Of a DNA stretch of 64,000 bases, positions 7,851-16,879 are shown piece by piece. Origin of the DNA: Streptomyces mangrovisoli (GTDB lineage Bacteria; Actinomycetota; Actinomycetes; Streptomycetales; Streptomycetaceae); the NCBI RefSeq assembly GCF_000974985.2, contig NZ_LAVA02000071.1:1-64000 (forward strand), written 5' to 3'. The notes under the pieces are model-generated. The model did no database searches. It was not told the origin of the DNA and worked only from the letters and a program-made list of their open reading frames with translations. A program made the translations under genes and the position numbers. The stretch's first letter is position 1; each line of letters starts with the position of its first letter.

Positions 7851-9191
7851 CTACTTCATCGTGACCGGCGGTCGGGCCGTGGTGAACCGCTTGAGACCGG
7901 AACGCAGCCCGGACACCGTGCCCTTGGGGGTGAGACGGCCGGCGATGGCCTCGATGACCGTGCCGCCGACGACGCTCTGGAAGTCCGAGCCCGCGCCGGT
8001 GTACCAGGCGGGCGGGTCGTACTGCGCGTCGAACGCGGCCTGCACGTAGTTGCGTTGCGGCGACTGGTCGAGAAACGCCTTGCTGCGCTGGGTCGGCAGC
8101 CAGGCCGGGATGTGGCCGCCCTCGGCCCACACCGCGCTGTCGTCGAGCAGGCTCTTGACGAAGCGTGCCGCGTTGCGGGTGCGGGCCGGTGAGCGCTTGG
8201 CGTCGCGCGGCACCACCAGGGCGTGCGAGTCGGCGTACGCCACCGCCTTCGGGCCGAGCAGCGCGGGGAACGGCACGACGTCGAAGCGGAGGTCCTTGAC
8301 CTGCCGGTACGACGGGATCTGCCACTCGCCGTCGAAGAGGAACCCGGCCTTGCCGGTGCTGAACAGGGCGTTCGCGCCCGACCCGTTGAGGTTGGGCGGC
8401 ATCAGGTCACCCGCGGTCAGGCTCTGCATGAAGGCGACCGTCTCCTGCACCGCCTCGCTGTCGAGGTCGACCCTGGTGCCGGAGTCCGTGACGATCGGGC
8501 CGGCCAGCCCGGAGTAGATCATGCTGAAGTAGCGCCAGGCGGTGGACGGGTCGGCGGTGATCGACATGACCGCCCCGTACCGCGCGCCGCCCGCCGACTT
8601 CATCGCCTTCACCGCGGCGAGGAAGTCGTCCTTGCCCTTCAGCGCGGTCAGGCCGGTGCCGGCCGCGTTCAACAGCCCTGCCCTGCGGGCCAGATCGACG
8701 TTGTAGTAGAGGACGAAGGGATGGGTGTCGAGCGGCACCGCGTAGACCGTCCCGCCCTGGGTGGCCTTCTTCCAGGCCGCCGGGGTGAACTTGTCCTCGG
8801 TGACGCCCAGTTCGCGGACGCCGGTGTTCTCGATCGGCTCCAGCAGGTCGGCGGCGGCCAGCAGCGGGAGCCGGGAGAGGTGGACGATGCCCACGTCCGG
8901 GGGCGTGCCGCTCGCGGTGGCCAGGGCCAGCTTCGTGTAGTAGGGGTTGCCCCAGGCGAGGACGGTCGCATCGACCGAGACCCCCGGGTGGGTCTTTTTG
9001 AACGCGTCCTCCATCAGCACCATGTTGGCGCCGTCGCCGCCGGTGAACAGGTTCCAGAAGATGACGTCCGCGGTGTTCGGCTGGGAGCCCGTGAGGCCGG
9101 AGGCGAGCGGGGAGGAGCATGCCGCGAGCCCTCCGGTCAGGGCGAGTCCACCGCCGAGGGCCAGAAACCTCCGGCGCGTTGCTCCGCTCAT
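7851..9191 (-). CDS. sugar ABC solute-binding lipoprotein (Tat signal)
   Basis: A 446-aa extracellular binding protein of the MalE/SBP_bac_1 family, the substrate-capturing part of the importer. The N-terminus has a twin-arginine signal (TRRRFLALGG) ending in the lipobox LAAC, so it is exported folded and lipid-anchored. Family features include VIFWNLFTGGDGANM early, VPLDTHPFVLYYN near the hinge and GKAGFLFDGEWQ. Start at 9191: the ATG begins the Tat signal, while the open frame upstream crosses the operator region and looks non-coding. Divergent from the GH2 gene across a 248-bp gap that holds two matching operator-like sites and a 17-bp direct repeat. Confidence 0.92.
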   Translation of the reverse strand: MSGATRRRFLALGGGLALTGGLAACSSPLASGLTGSQPNTADVIFWNLFTGGDGANMVLMEDAFKKTHPGVSVDATVLAWGNPYYTKLALATASGTPPDVGIVHLSRLPLLAAADLLEPIENTGVRELGVTEDKFTPAAWKKATQGGTVYAVPLDTHPFVLYYNVDLARRAGLLNAAGTGLTALKGKDDFLAAVKAMKSAGGARYGAVMSITADPSTAWRYFSMIYSGLAGPIVTDSGTRVDLDSEAVQETVAFMQSLTAGDLMPPNLNGSGANALFSTGKAGFLFDGEWQIPSYRQVKDLRFDVVPFPALLGPKAVAYADSHALVVPRDAKRSPARTRNAARFVKSLLDDSAVWAEGGHIPAWLPTQRSKAFLDQSPQRNYVQAAFDAQYDPPAWYTGAGSDFQSVVGGTVIEAIAGRLTPKGTVSGLRSGLKRFTTARPPVTMK

Positions 9192-9210
9192 AGGGGTAAG
9201 CACCTCGTTG

Positions 9211-9248
9211 ATTCGGTGTGTCCTCGAGTGAATTCGGTGTGTCCTCGA
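9211..9248. repeat. 17-bp direct repeat in the binding-protein leader
   Basis: ATTCGGTGTGTCCTCGA occurs at 9211-9227 and again at 9232-9248, a 21-bp tandem duplication. It lies 20-57 bp upstream of the binding-protein start, between the ribosome site and the operator-like sites. It could be a regulator half-site pair or a recent duplication. Confidence 0.6.
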
Positions 9249-9270
9249 TGGCGCAGACCCTGACACACGA

Positions 9271-9285
9271 TTTACAACGATGCAA
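9271..9285. promoter_or_regulatory. LacI-type operator site A
   Basis: TTTACAACGATGCAA. Its reverse complement matches site B (9349-9363) at 14 of 15 positions, and the centre is CG, as usual for LacI-family operators. It lies close to the binding-protein gene, about 80 bp before its start, so repressor binding here could block that promoter. Confidence 0.65.
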
Positions 9286-9348
9286 TAGACCGTGCGACAT
9301 GAAGACGGAGTCCACCGTGGTGAAGCCCCGGGGCTCTCGAGGTTGGCC

Positions 9349-9363
9349 TTGCATCGATGTAAA
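9349..9363. promoter_or_regulatory. LacI-type operator site B
   Basis: TTGCATCGATGTAAA, with the perfect core palindrome CATCGATG around a central CG. It is the inverted partner of site A, 78 bp away, and lies about 77 bp before the GH2 start. Two sites in one divergent gap suit one repressor controlling both directions, possibly by looping. Confidence 0.65.
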
Positions 9364-9439
9364 CGATCACCCATGATGACAGGGCTTCGACCGTGGACAC
9401 GCCGGCGCCGGGCCCTCCCGGACGGCAGAGGGAGGATCC

Positions 9440-11329
9440 GTGAAGGCCAACGAGCTGGACGGGACGTATCCGAGGCCGATCCTGCGGCGGGAGTGCTGGC
9501 ACAGCCTCGACGGCGTATGGGAGTTCGGATACGACGACGCCGACGAGGGCGAGCGCGACGGGTGGTTCGGGCTCGGCACGGCGGCAGAGGGAGCGGCGGC
9601 CGGGGGAGCGGCGGCCGGGGGCAGCGGCGCCTTCGACCGGGAGATCACCGTCCCGTTCCCGCCCGAGGCCCCCGCCTCCGGCATCGGCGAGACCGCGCCG
9701 CACGCCGTGGTCTGGTACCGCCGCAGCATCCCCCACGACCTCCTCGCCCCCGGTGCCGGACGGCGCACCCTCGTGCACTTCGGGGCCGTCGACCACCGGG
9801 CCAAGGTCTGGCTGGACGGCCGACTGGTGGCCGAACACGTGGGCGGGCAGACGCCGTTCACCGCGGACGTCACCCACGCGCTGCGCCCCGGCGCCGACCC
9901 GCACCTGCTCGTCGTACGGGCCGAGGACCAGCCCGCCGACCTCGCGCAGCCGCGCGGCAAGCAGGACTGGCAGGACCGGCCGCACGAGGTCTGGTACGAA
10001 CGCACCACCGGCATCTGGCAGACGGTGTGGACCGAGACGGTCGCCGACCAGCACCTCACCGATCTCGCCTGGCTCCCCGACCCCGCGCGCGGCGTCCGGG
10101 CCGAGATCACCCTGGCCTCGGCGCCGGCCGCCCCGCTGACCGTGGAGATCGAACTCGGCCACGACGGCCAGGTGCTGGCCACGAGCACCAGCACGGTGCG
10201 CACCCCGCGCAGCACCATCGACCTCGTCGTCCCCGCCCTGCGCAACGGCATCGACCGCGAGCGACTGCTGTGGAGCCCCGAACGGCCGACCCTGATCGAC
10301 GCCCGAGTCACCGTGCGCGACGCCGCCACGGCCGAGGTGCTCGACACCGTGGACAGCTATGTGGGCCTGCGCAGCGCGGGCGTCGGCCGCGGCGCGTTCC
10401 TGCTGAACGACCGCCCCTACTACGTCCGTTCGGTGCTCAACCAGGGCTACCGGCCGGACACCCTGATCGCCAACGCGGGGACCGCGGAACTCCGCCGAGA
10501 GGTGGAGCTGATCAAGGACATGGGCTTCAACGCGGTCCGCGTCCACCAGAAGGCCGAGGACCCGCGCTTCCTGTACTGGGCCGACCGGCTCGGCCTGCTG
10601 GTGTGGGGTGAGACCGGGGCGGCGTACGAGTTCGGCACCGAGGCGGTCGAACTGCTCACCCGCGAGTGGCTGGACATGGTGCGCCGGGACCGCAGCCACC
10701 CGTCCCTCGTCACCTGGGTCCCGGTCAACGAGAGCTGGGGCGCCTCCGACATCCCGCGCGACCCCGCGCAGGCGCACTGGTCCATCGCCCTCGCCCACCT
10801 CACCCGGGCGCTCGACCCCACCCGGCCCGTGATGTCCAACGAGGGCTGGGAGCACACCGACAGCGACATCCTCGGCGTGCACGACTACAGCGCCGACCCC
10901 GAGGAACTGACCAGGCGCTACGGCGACGCGGCCGCGGTCGAGCGGCTGCTCGCCGGTCCCGGACCGCAGGGTCGCGTGCTGACGGTCGGCACGCGCCAGG
11001 CCGAACGGTACGCGGCCGGGGCCGCACCCCTGATGATCACCGAGTTCGGCGGCCTCTCGGTGCGCGCCGACGACGACGACTTCTCCTACACCCGCACCGC
11101 GTCCGACGCGCAGTACGCGGCGCTGCTGCGCGACCTCTTCGGCGCGCTGCACGCGAGCGAGGTCGTCGCGGGCTTCTGCTACACGCAGTTCATGGACACC
11201 GCGCAGGAGACCAACGGCCTGGTCCACGCGGACGGCACGCCGAAGCTGCCGCTGGAGACGATCCGCCGCATCGTCACGGGTGAGCCGGACCGGTCCGACG
11301 AGAAGCCGGGGCGGCCGGAGGGCGTGTGA
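9440..11329 (+). CDS. glycoside hydrolase family 2 (beta-glycosidase)
   Basis: A 629-aa GH2 enzyme (beta-galactosidase, beta-glucuronidase or beta-mannosidase type). A jelly-roll sugar-binding domain (about 1-190) is followed by an immunoglobulin-like domain (about 190-300) and a TIM barrel. The acid/base is in VNESWG (Glu431) and the nucleophile in MITEFGG (Glu535). There is no signal peptide, so it should cleave imported oligosaccharides in the cytosol, in line with the divergent importer. A GGAGG a few bases before the GTG at 9440 fixes the start. The LacI gene follows closely, and its open frame even overlaps, suggesting co-transcription. The exact sugar specificity cannot be read from the sequence. 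Confidence 0.9.
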   Translation: MKANELDGTYPRPILRRECWHSLDGVWEFGYDDADEGERDGWFGLGTAAEGAAAGGAAAGGSGAFDREITVPFPPEAPASGIGETAPHAVVWYRRSIPHDLLAPGAGRRTLVHFGAVDHRAKVWLDGRLVAEHVGGQTPFTADVTHALRPGADPHLLVVRAEDQPADLAQPRGKQDWQDRPHEVWYERTTGIWQTVWTETVADQHLTDLAWLPDPARGVRAEITLASAPAAPLTVEIELGHDGQVLATSTSTVRTPRSTIDLVVPALRNGIDRERLLWSPERPTLIDARVTVRDAATAEVLDTVDSYVGLRSAGVGRGAFLLNDRPYYVRSVLNQGYRPDTLIANAGTAELRREVELIKDMGFNAVRVHQKAEDPRFLYWADRLGLLVWGETGAAYEFGTEAVELLTREWLDMVRRDRSHPSLVTWVPVNESWGASDIPRDPAQAHWSIALAHLTRALDPTRPVMSNEGWEHTDSDILGVHDYSADPEELTRRYGDAAAVERLLAGPGPQGRVLTVGTRQAERYAAGAAPLMITEFGGLSVRADDDDFSYTRTASDAQYAALLRDLFGALHASEVVAGFCYTQFMDTAQETNGLVHADGTPKLPLETIRRIVTGEPDRSDEKPGRPEGV

Positions 11330-11529
11330 GCGTCGCCGCCCCCCGGGGGCCGGGTCGGCGGGCGCCGATCGTGCCCCCGGGCGGCGGGCGCGGTGACGGG
11401 CGCGTCTATGGGGAGCGGGCGGGGCCACGGGTGGCGGGCGGCGCCGTCCCGTCCGGCGCAGCGCGGTCCGGGCCGCTCGGAACCACCCGGCGGCGGCCGG
11501 TAGGATCCCGCGAACGGAAGGAAGTGGAC

Positions 11530-12600
11530 GTGGCGGCCAGGCCGAGGATCAAGGACGTCGCGGAGTACGCCGGCGTCTCCCCCAAGACCGTCTCCAACGT
11601 GATCAACAACTTCGAGCACGTGTCGGAGCGCACCCGGACCGCGGTCCAGGAGGCCATCGAGGCCCTCGGCTACCGGGTCAACCTCGCCGGCCGGCAGCTG
11701 CGCCAGGGCCGTACCGGAATGATCACGCTGGCCGTCCCGGAACTGGACGTCGCCTACTTCTCCGAGCTGGCCAAGCACGTCATGTCCGCGGCGGACCGGC
11801 AGGGGCGCACGGTGCTGCTGCACCAGACCGGTGGCGTGCGCGAACGCGAGCTGTCCGTCCTGCACGGGTTCGACGCCCAGTTCACCGACGGGATCATCCT
11901 CAGCCCGCTGTCGCTGACGCCCCGCGACCTCGCCACCCGTGACGCCCGGCTGCCGCTCGTCCTGCTGGGAGAGCGCCAGGCCCCGGGCGCCCTGGACCAC
12001 GTGGGCATCGACAACGTCGCGGCCGCGCGCGAGGCCACGGAACACCTGCTCGCCCGGGGCCGGCGCACCATCGCCGTGCTCGGCGGCGCGGTGCGGGGCC
12101 GGCAGGGCACGGACCGGCTGCGGACCCAGGGCTACCAGGCGGCCCTGCGCGCCGCCAAGGTCCCCTTCGCGCCGGACCTGGTGCTGCCCGTCGAGCACTA
12201 CCACTGGCGCGACGGAGCCCGCGCGGCCACCGCCGTACTCGAACGGCGTCCCCGGCCGGACGCGCTGCTGTGCCTGAACGACCACCTCGCCCTGGGCGCC
12301 CTGCGCGCCCTGCACGAGGCGGGCCTGCGCGCACCGGACGACATGGACGTGGTCGGCTTCGACGACATCGAGGCGTCGAGCTTCAGCGTGCCGAGCCTGA
12401 CGACCGTCGCCCCCGACAAGGAGGCCATCGCGGACATCGCGGTCTCCCTGCTGATCGACCGCGTCGACCGGGCGGACGGCAGCGAGCGCACCGACGGGTC
12501 GGGCGGCGCGGACGAGGCCATCGACCGCATCGTCGGCCATCGGCTGGCCGTACGGGAGAGTACGGGCGGCTCCGCCGACGACCGGCCAGCGACGGACTGA
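11530..12600 (+). CDS. LacI-family transcriptional repressor
   Basis: A repressor of about 356 aa with an N-terminal helix-turn-helix (RPRIKDVAEYAGVSPKTVSN), hinge helix, and periplasmic-binding-like effector domain (VVGFDDIEASSF near the C-terminus is typical). The GTG at 11530 is chosen because GGAAGGAAG sits just upstream and the HTH begins immediately; a longer frame from 11326 would add a Gly/Pro-rich tail not seen in the family. It lies downstream of GH2 and probably controls GH2 and the divergent importer through the 9271-9285 and 9349-9363 sites, released by an oligosaccharide. The C-terminus carries an extra Asp/Gly/Ser stretch of about 15 residues before VGHRLAVRESTGG. Confidence 0.92.
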   Translation: MAARPRIKDVAEYAGVSPKTVSNVINNFEHVSERTRTAVQEAIEALGYRVNLAGRQLRQGRTGMITLAVPELDVAYFSELAKHVMSAADRQGRTVLLHQTGGVRERELSVLHGFDAQFTDGIILSPLSLTPRDLATRDARLPLVLLGERQAPGALDHVGIDNVAAAREATEHLLARGRRTIAVLGGAVRGRQGTDRLRTQGYQAALRAAKVPFAPDLVLPVEHYHWRDGARAATAVLERRPRPDALLCLNDHLALGALRALHEAGLRAPDDMDVVGFDDIEASSFSVPSLTTVAPDKEAIADIAVSLLIDRVDRADGSERTDGSGGADEAIDRIVGHRLAVRESTGGSADDRPATD

Positions 12601-12641
12601 CCGTCAGCCGTCAGCCGTCAGCCGTCAGCCGTCAGCCGTCG
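12601..12641. repeat. heptanucleotide tandem repeat (CCGTCAG)
   Basis: Five exact copies of CCGTCAG plus a partial sixth follow directly on the LacI stop codon. A degenerate continuation (CCCTCAG, CCGTCGGGCGGCAG twice) runs to about 12676. It is a slippage-type microsatellite in the convergent gap. Confidence 0.85.
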
Positions 12642-12721
12642 GGCGGCAGCCCTCAGCCCTCAGCCGTCGGGCGGCAGAGGGCATGGGGCGGAGGGCGCGT
12701 GCGGGTGCGTTGCGTGGCTTG

Positions 12722-12753
12722 TCGCGCAGTTCCCCGCGCCCCTTCGGGGGCGC
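12722..12753. terminator. terminator-like hairpin with half of the intergenic palindrome
   Basis: GCGCCCC at 12736-12742 pairs with GGGGCGC at 12747-12753 around a TTCG loop. The upstream part, TCGCGCAGTTCCCCGCG, is one arm of the palindrome found complete at 25.6, 25.7 and 34.4 kb. It lies between the convergent LacI gene and the TPR-like gene, so it probably ends transcription. Confidence 0.6.
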
Positions 12754-12773
12754 ACCTGCCGCAGGCAGCCCCC

Positions 12774-14855
12774 TCAGTCCTCCAGGACGTTCTGCAGCAC
12801 CGTCTCCAGGTCGTCCTCCTCCACCTCGTACTCCGCCGTCAGCCGTTCCGCCTCCGCGAGTTCCCCGAGCTCGCGCAGGCTGCGGACCAGCAGCACGGCC
12901 GCGTTCCAGTGCGTCTCGTCCCAGGGGTCGTCCGGGTCCAGCACGTCGATCGCCGCGCGGGCCGTCGCCCGCGCCGCGCCCGGGTCGCCGAGGTGCAGGT
13001 GGATGGCCGCGAGGGTGGACAGGACCTCGCCGAGCAGTTCCACGCACTCCGCGGAGGGCGTCACGGACGGGCCGGAGAGCAGGTCGCGGGCGGCCGACAG
13101 GTGCTTCGCGGCCTCCGTGGTCCGACCGGCGCGCAGCAGGACCCGCGCGCAGACGGACAGCAGGTGGGCCCGCTCCTCGGCGGGCAGGTCGGGCTCCGTC
13201 AGCGCCGCCTCCGCATCGGCGAGAAGTCCCGCCGTCGCCTCGGGGGCCGGCCCGTGCCGCAGCGCCCGGGTCAGCGCCGCCAGCCGCTCCGCCGTACGGC
13301 CGGATGCGGCGTACGAGCGGGCCGCGACGGCGTACCACCGCGACGCCTCCGGGCCGTGCACCAGCCACTCGCCGAGCAGCGCGGCAAACCGGGCACGGTC
13401 GGACTCCCCGGCCGGCTCGATGCCGTCCGGCCGCTCCAGCAGCCCACGCAACCGCTTGACGGCCTCGCCGCGCTGTCCGTCGCGGTGATACGCGTGGGCG
13501 AGCAGCAGTTCGCACCGGGCGGACTCCTCGGCCAGCCCGAGCCTGTCCAGTTCGCGGATCGCCTCCTCGGCCGCCTCCACCGCCTCGGCCGTCCGCTCGG
13601 TCTCCAGCAGCGCCTGGGCGGCGGCCAGTCGCGCGCGGGCCGCGCCCGTCGGGTCGCCGGCCGCCGTCGCGGCGGCGACCCGCTCGATCAGCCCCCGGAT
13701 GTGCAGGTCGCGCGGGGCGCCGCCCACGGCGCCGGTGGACGGGGCGAACACCGACAGCGCCACGGGCGCGCCGATCGGCCCGGACGCCATCCAGTCACGG
13801 ATGCGGTCGCCCTGGTGGCCGTTGCCGTTGCGGGCGTCGAAGCGGGCGGCGATGTCCTCCGCGCGCCGCCGCAGTTCGGCCGCGAGGTCCGCGACGGTGC
13901 TGTCCGGGCGGCGCCTGCCCTCCGTGGCCGGGAAGCGCAGGGTCAGTCCGCCCTCGCCCCGGCCCACCGGCACGTTCAGCACGGCCACGGCCGCGGCCGC
14001 GAACTCCATCTCCGCCAGCGGCGTGCGGGCGTTGTCCAGCCAGGGCAGATGGCGCTCGACGAGATCGAGGCCGCGGGCCGTGTTCCCGGTGTGCGTGCAG
14101 AACAGCAGGTTCAGCGCCAACTCGGGAAGGTGGTACGGGTTGTCGCGGATCCGGCGGTAGGCGCTGCGGTGCGCGTCGAGCGCCTTGTCCACCTGCCCGG
14201 TGCGCACGTACGGCAGCAGCAGTTCGGAGTTGATCCACTGCGGCTGGTCGCTGCACGACGAGGTGCGGGCCGGCTCCCCGACCCGTATCGCGTCCTCGTC
14301 GCGGCCGAGCGCGACCAGCGTGCGCACATGGCTGCTGGGGACGCAGCCCGCGCAGTCCGACAGCGGGTCGCGGCGGCTTCGGTCCATCTGCTCGTAGTAG
14401 TCCTGCGCCCGGTCCAGTTCACCGACGCTGCCCGCGATCAGGCCCCGGTGCTGGAGCACCGCGTGCATGCTGTGGCCGCCGCGCCGGTAGCGGCGCTCCA
14501 TGTCGTCGAGCAGGTCGTACGCGCTCCGCAGCGGGATCTCCGGGAACTGGTGGACGCTGTAGATCATCCACTTGATGTTCCACAGCAGCCGGTGCTCGGC
14601 GCGCGCCCCGAACCGCTCGGGCTCGCGGTCGTACGCCGCCCGGCACCACGAGTACGCCAGCAGCGCCTTCGCCGGGACCCAGCTGAGCTGGAACACCCTC
14701 GTCGCCTGCATCCGCACCTCGAAGGCGAACTCCACCAGCCCGCGGGCGTCGGCGTGTCGCATCACCTGCTCCAGCGCCGCGAACTGTGCGCTTCCGCGCG
14801 GCATGGCGAGGGCCTGCTGGTAGAGGGTGCGCAGCTCCTGCTCGGTGTGGCTCAT
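12774..14855 (-). CDS. large TPR-like helical-repeat protein, Hsp90-gene partner
   Basis: A 693-aa cytosolic protein of unknown function made of helical, TPR-like repeats, most clearly in the C-terminal half (about 420-680: repeated A..A..L...G....A...L patterns such as AARARLAAAQALLETERTAEAV). The N-terminal half (1-330) is also helical with conserved Trp/Tyr (NIKWMIYSVHQFPEIPL). The C-terminus is strongly acidic (EYEVEEDDLETVLQ). Its ATG overlaps the stop of the Hsp90-family gene by four bases (14852-14855), so the two are made together. TPR proteins are classic Hsp90 co-chaperones in eukaryotes; whether this one binds its neighbour is inference. No enzymatic motif was seen. Confidence 0.8.
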   Translation of the reverse strand: MSHTEQELRTLYQQALAMPRGSAQFAALEQVMRHADARGLVEFAFEVRMQATRVFQLSWVPAKALLAYSWCRAAYDREPERFGARAEHRLLWNIKWMIYSVHQFPEIPLRSAYDLLDDMERRYRRGGHSMHAVLQHRGLIAGSVGELDRAQDYYEQMDRSRRDPLSDCAGCVPSSHVRTLVALGRDEDAIRVGEPARTSSCSDQPQWINSELLLPYVRTGQVDKALDAHRSAYRRIRDNPYHLPELALNLLFCTHTGNTARGLDLVERHLPWLDNARTPLAEMEFAAAAVAVLNVPVGRGEGGLTLRFPATEGRRRPDSTVADLAAELRRRAEDIAARFDARNGNGHQGDRIRDWMASGPIGAPVALSVFAPSTGAVGGAPRDLHIRGLIERVAAATAAGDPTGAARARLAAAQALLETERTAEAVEAAEEAIRELDRLGLAEESARCELLLAHAYHRDGQRGEAVKRLRGLLERPDGIEPAGESDRARFAALLGEWLVHGPEASRWYAVAARSYAASGRTAERLAALTRALRHGPAPEATAGLLADAEAALTEPDLPAEERAHLLSVCARVLLRAGRTTEAAKHLSAARDLLSGPSVTPSAECVELLGEVLSTLAAIHLHLGDPGAARATARAAIDVLDPDDPWDETHWNAAVLLVRSLRELGELAEAERLTAEYEVEEDDLETVLQNVLED

Positions 14856-16642
14856 CGGGCGTCTCCGGCGACGGCGCGGCCGATCAGGCCGAGGAAGGAC
14901 TGGTTCAGGACGGCCGTGTCGGCGGGCCGCAGCGGATGGTGGCCGAGCAGCAGCGCCTGCACGTACAGACCCTCCAGGCAGGTCGCCCGCAGGTCGGCGT
15001 CGGCCAGCGTCAGCACCTGACGGGCCAGCGCGTTGCGGTGGTTGAGCACGAGCCGGGGGCGGGGCTCCGCGGGGCTCTGGAAGGTGCCGAGGATCGACGC
15101 CCACAAGTCGTCGACCTGCTCCTTCGCCTCGCGCAGGTCGACCTGGAACGCCGTGTCGTCGTCAAGGAGATAGAGCGCGGGCAGCCCGGCGGGCTCGAAG
15201 GTCCGCACGAGGAGGTCGCAGCCGAGCCGGTCGAGGACCTGGTCCGCGGCGGCGACGGCGGGCGCGATCGCCTGCTCCTCGGCGGCGGTCAGTCGCTCCA
15301 GGTGCGTGGTCAGGTCGGCCGCGCGCAGCGTCTCGGCCGCAAGCTCCCGGTCCACCGTGACCAGCCGGTCGATGATCTCGCAGTCGTACACGTAACCGGC
15401 GTTGACCACGGCGATGCCCTGGGCCGCGGCGACCGGTGCGAGCTGGCGGAACTCGTCGAGCAGCGGGGTGAAGCGCAGCACGCCGTACCGCTCGCGGAAC
15501 TCGACGAGGGTCAGCGGGCCGACGTTGGTCTCCATCGGCCAGTACTCGGCGACCAGGCGGAGCATCTCGTCGTCGTGCAGCGCGAGCGCCTTCACGCCGA
15601 GGTGGTGGACGCGCAGGAACGCGCGCAGCCGCCCCGGGTCCTGCCGGGCGAGCCGCACCAGCCAGGAGCGCAGCGCGTCGCCGAGGGTGTCACGGGTGCT
15701 CTCCAGCAGCGTGTCCTCGTAGAGCGCCTCCCGGCTGGCGGTGGGGCGCAGTTCGGCGGTGTCCGCGACGCAGCGCACGAAGAACGCCCACTCCGGCAGC
15801 AGCCGTTCGGCGCCCTCGGACAGCAGCATCTGCTTGAGGTAGACGCGGTGCGCGGCGGGCACCGCGGGGTTGGCCGGCATCGGCAGGACGAACGCCACGC
15901 CGCGCAGGCCCGCCTCGGCGGCGGCCAGGTCCACCACGTCGAACGGGGTGAACCCGAAGACCCGCTCGCAGTAGATCTCCAGCCGTCTGCGCCGCTCGCC
16001 CCGGTCCTCGCCCTCGGGACTGTCCCAGGGCGCGGGCCCCGCGCCGATCTCCGCCCCGTCCACGCTCACGGTGTGCGGCAGATGGGCCCCGAAATGGGTG
16101 GCCAGATCCGTGACCGCCTCCCGGGTGAGGAGGTGTTCGCAGCCCGCGCGGGGGCGCAGGGTGACGGTGGTGCCCGGCTCGGCCCGCTCCTCGCCCTCCG
16201 GCGCCGTACTGACGGAGTAACTGCCGTCGGAACGGCCGTGCCACAGCACGGTGGGTTCGCCCGCGCGCCGCGTGGTCACCTCGATGGCGTCCGACACCAT
16301 GAAGCACGACAGCAGGCCGATGCCGAACTGGCCCAGGAACTCGTGGCGGGCGAAGCCGAGTTCGTCCCGCTTGGAGCTGCGGCCGATCGTGGCCAGCAGC
16401 TCGTGCACCTGCGCCTCGTCGAGCCCGACGCCGTTGTCGCTGATGGTCAGCGAGCCGTCTCCGGTGCCGTCGCTCGACACGAGGACTATCCGCCCCGTCG
16501 TCGCGTCGGCACCCCGTGCCGCGGTGATCGCGTCCACCGCGTTCTGCAGCAGCTCGCGCAGGTATACCTGCGGGCTGGTGTACAGGTGATGGCTCAGCAG
16601 GTCGACGATCCCGCGCAGGTCGACCCGGAAGGTTTGGTTCAC
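14852..16642 (-). CDS. Hsp90-family ATPase (HtpG paralogue)
   Basis: A 596-aa GHKL-ATPase chaperone of the Hsp90 family. ATP-site motifs: ELLQNAVDA (Glu30, Asn34), DNGVG (69-73) and GQFGIGLLSCFMVSD as the lid glycine box. The middle domain follows (about 220-420), and the dimerisation region is short. Compared with ordinary HtpG (over 600 aa, ELISNASDA), the signature residues differ, so this is a distinct paralogue. The start is GTG 16642; the open frame continues upstream antisense to the TerD-vWA gene and is not coding there. It is divergent from TerD-vWA and overlaps the TPR-like gene. The C-terminus is LIGRAVAGDAR, without the eukaryotic MEEVD tail. Clients are unknown; the neighbourhood suggests stress or conflict. 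Confidence 0.88.
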   Translation of the reverse strand: MNQTFRVDLRGIVDLLSHHLYTSPQVYLRELLQNAVDAITAARGADATTGRIVLVSSDGTGDGSLTISDNGVGLDEAQVHELLATIGRSSKRDELGFARHEFLGQFGIGLLSCFMVSDAIEVTTRRAGEPTVLWHGRSDGSYSVSTAPEGEERAEPGTTVTLRPRAGCEHLLTREAVTDLATHFGAHLPHTVSVDGAEIGAGPAPWDSPEGEDRGERRRRLEIYCERVFGFTPFDVVDLAAAEAGLRGVAFVLPMPANPAVPAAHRVYLKQMLLSEGAERLLPEWAFFVRCVADTAELRPTASREALYEDTLLESTRDTLGDALRSWLVRLARQDPGRLRAFLRVHHLGVKALALHDDEMLRLVAEYWPMETNVGPLTLVEFRERYGVLRFTPLLDEFRQLAPVAAAQGIAVVNAGYVYDCEIIDRLVTVDRELAAETLRAADLTTHLERLTAAEEQAIAPAVAAADQVLDRLGCDLLVRTFEPAGLPALYLLDDDTAFQVDLREAKEQVDDLWASILGTFQSPAEPRPRLVLNHRNALARQVLTLADADLRATCLEGLYVQALLLGHHPLRPADTAVLNQSFLGLIGRAVAGDAR

Positions 16643-16879
16643 GCACGCTCCCCGTTCTGGACTCGAAAAGAACTGTAGAGCGAGCCACTGACACTCCCGA
16701 GCGAATATCGCCCGCACATCCGATGGCCTGCGCGAGGCGCCCGGCGCAGGTCGGTGGGGTGCGGGTCCTTCCGGTGCGGGCCCGTCCCGCAGGGACCCTG
16801 CCGGCACCGGCCCTTCCGGTGCGGGGCCTGGCTCCCGCGCTCCGGGCGTTCTACGGTGCCCCTCTGGAGGGGGACATCC
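16643..16879. promoter_or_regulatory. divergent promoter gap, Hsp90 / TerD-vWA
   Basis: This 237-bp gap separates the two start regions. An A/T-rich patch (about 16660-16690, around CGAAAAGAACTGTAGAG) near the Hsp90 start is the best promoter candidate; TACAGT on the minus strand resembles a -10. CCTTCCGGTGCGGG is present twice (about 16768 and 16812). A GGAGG precedes the TerD-vWA ATG by about ten bases. Confidence 0.4.
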
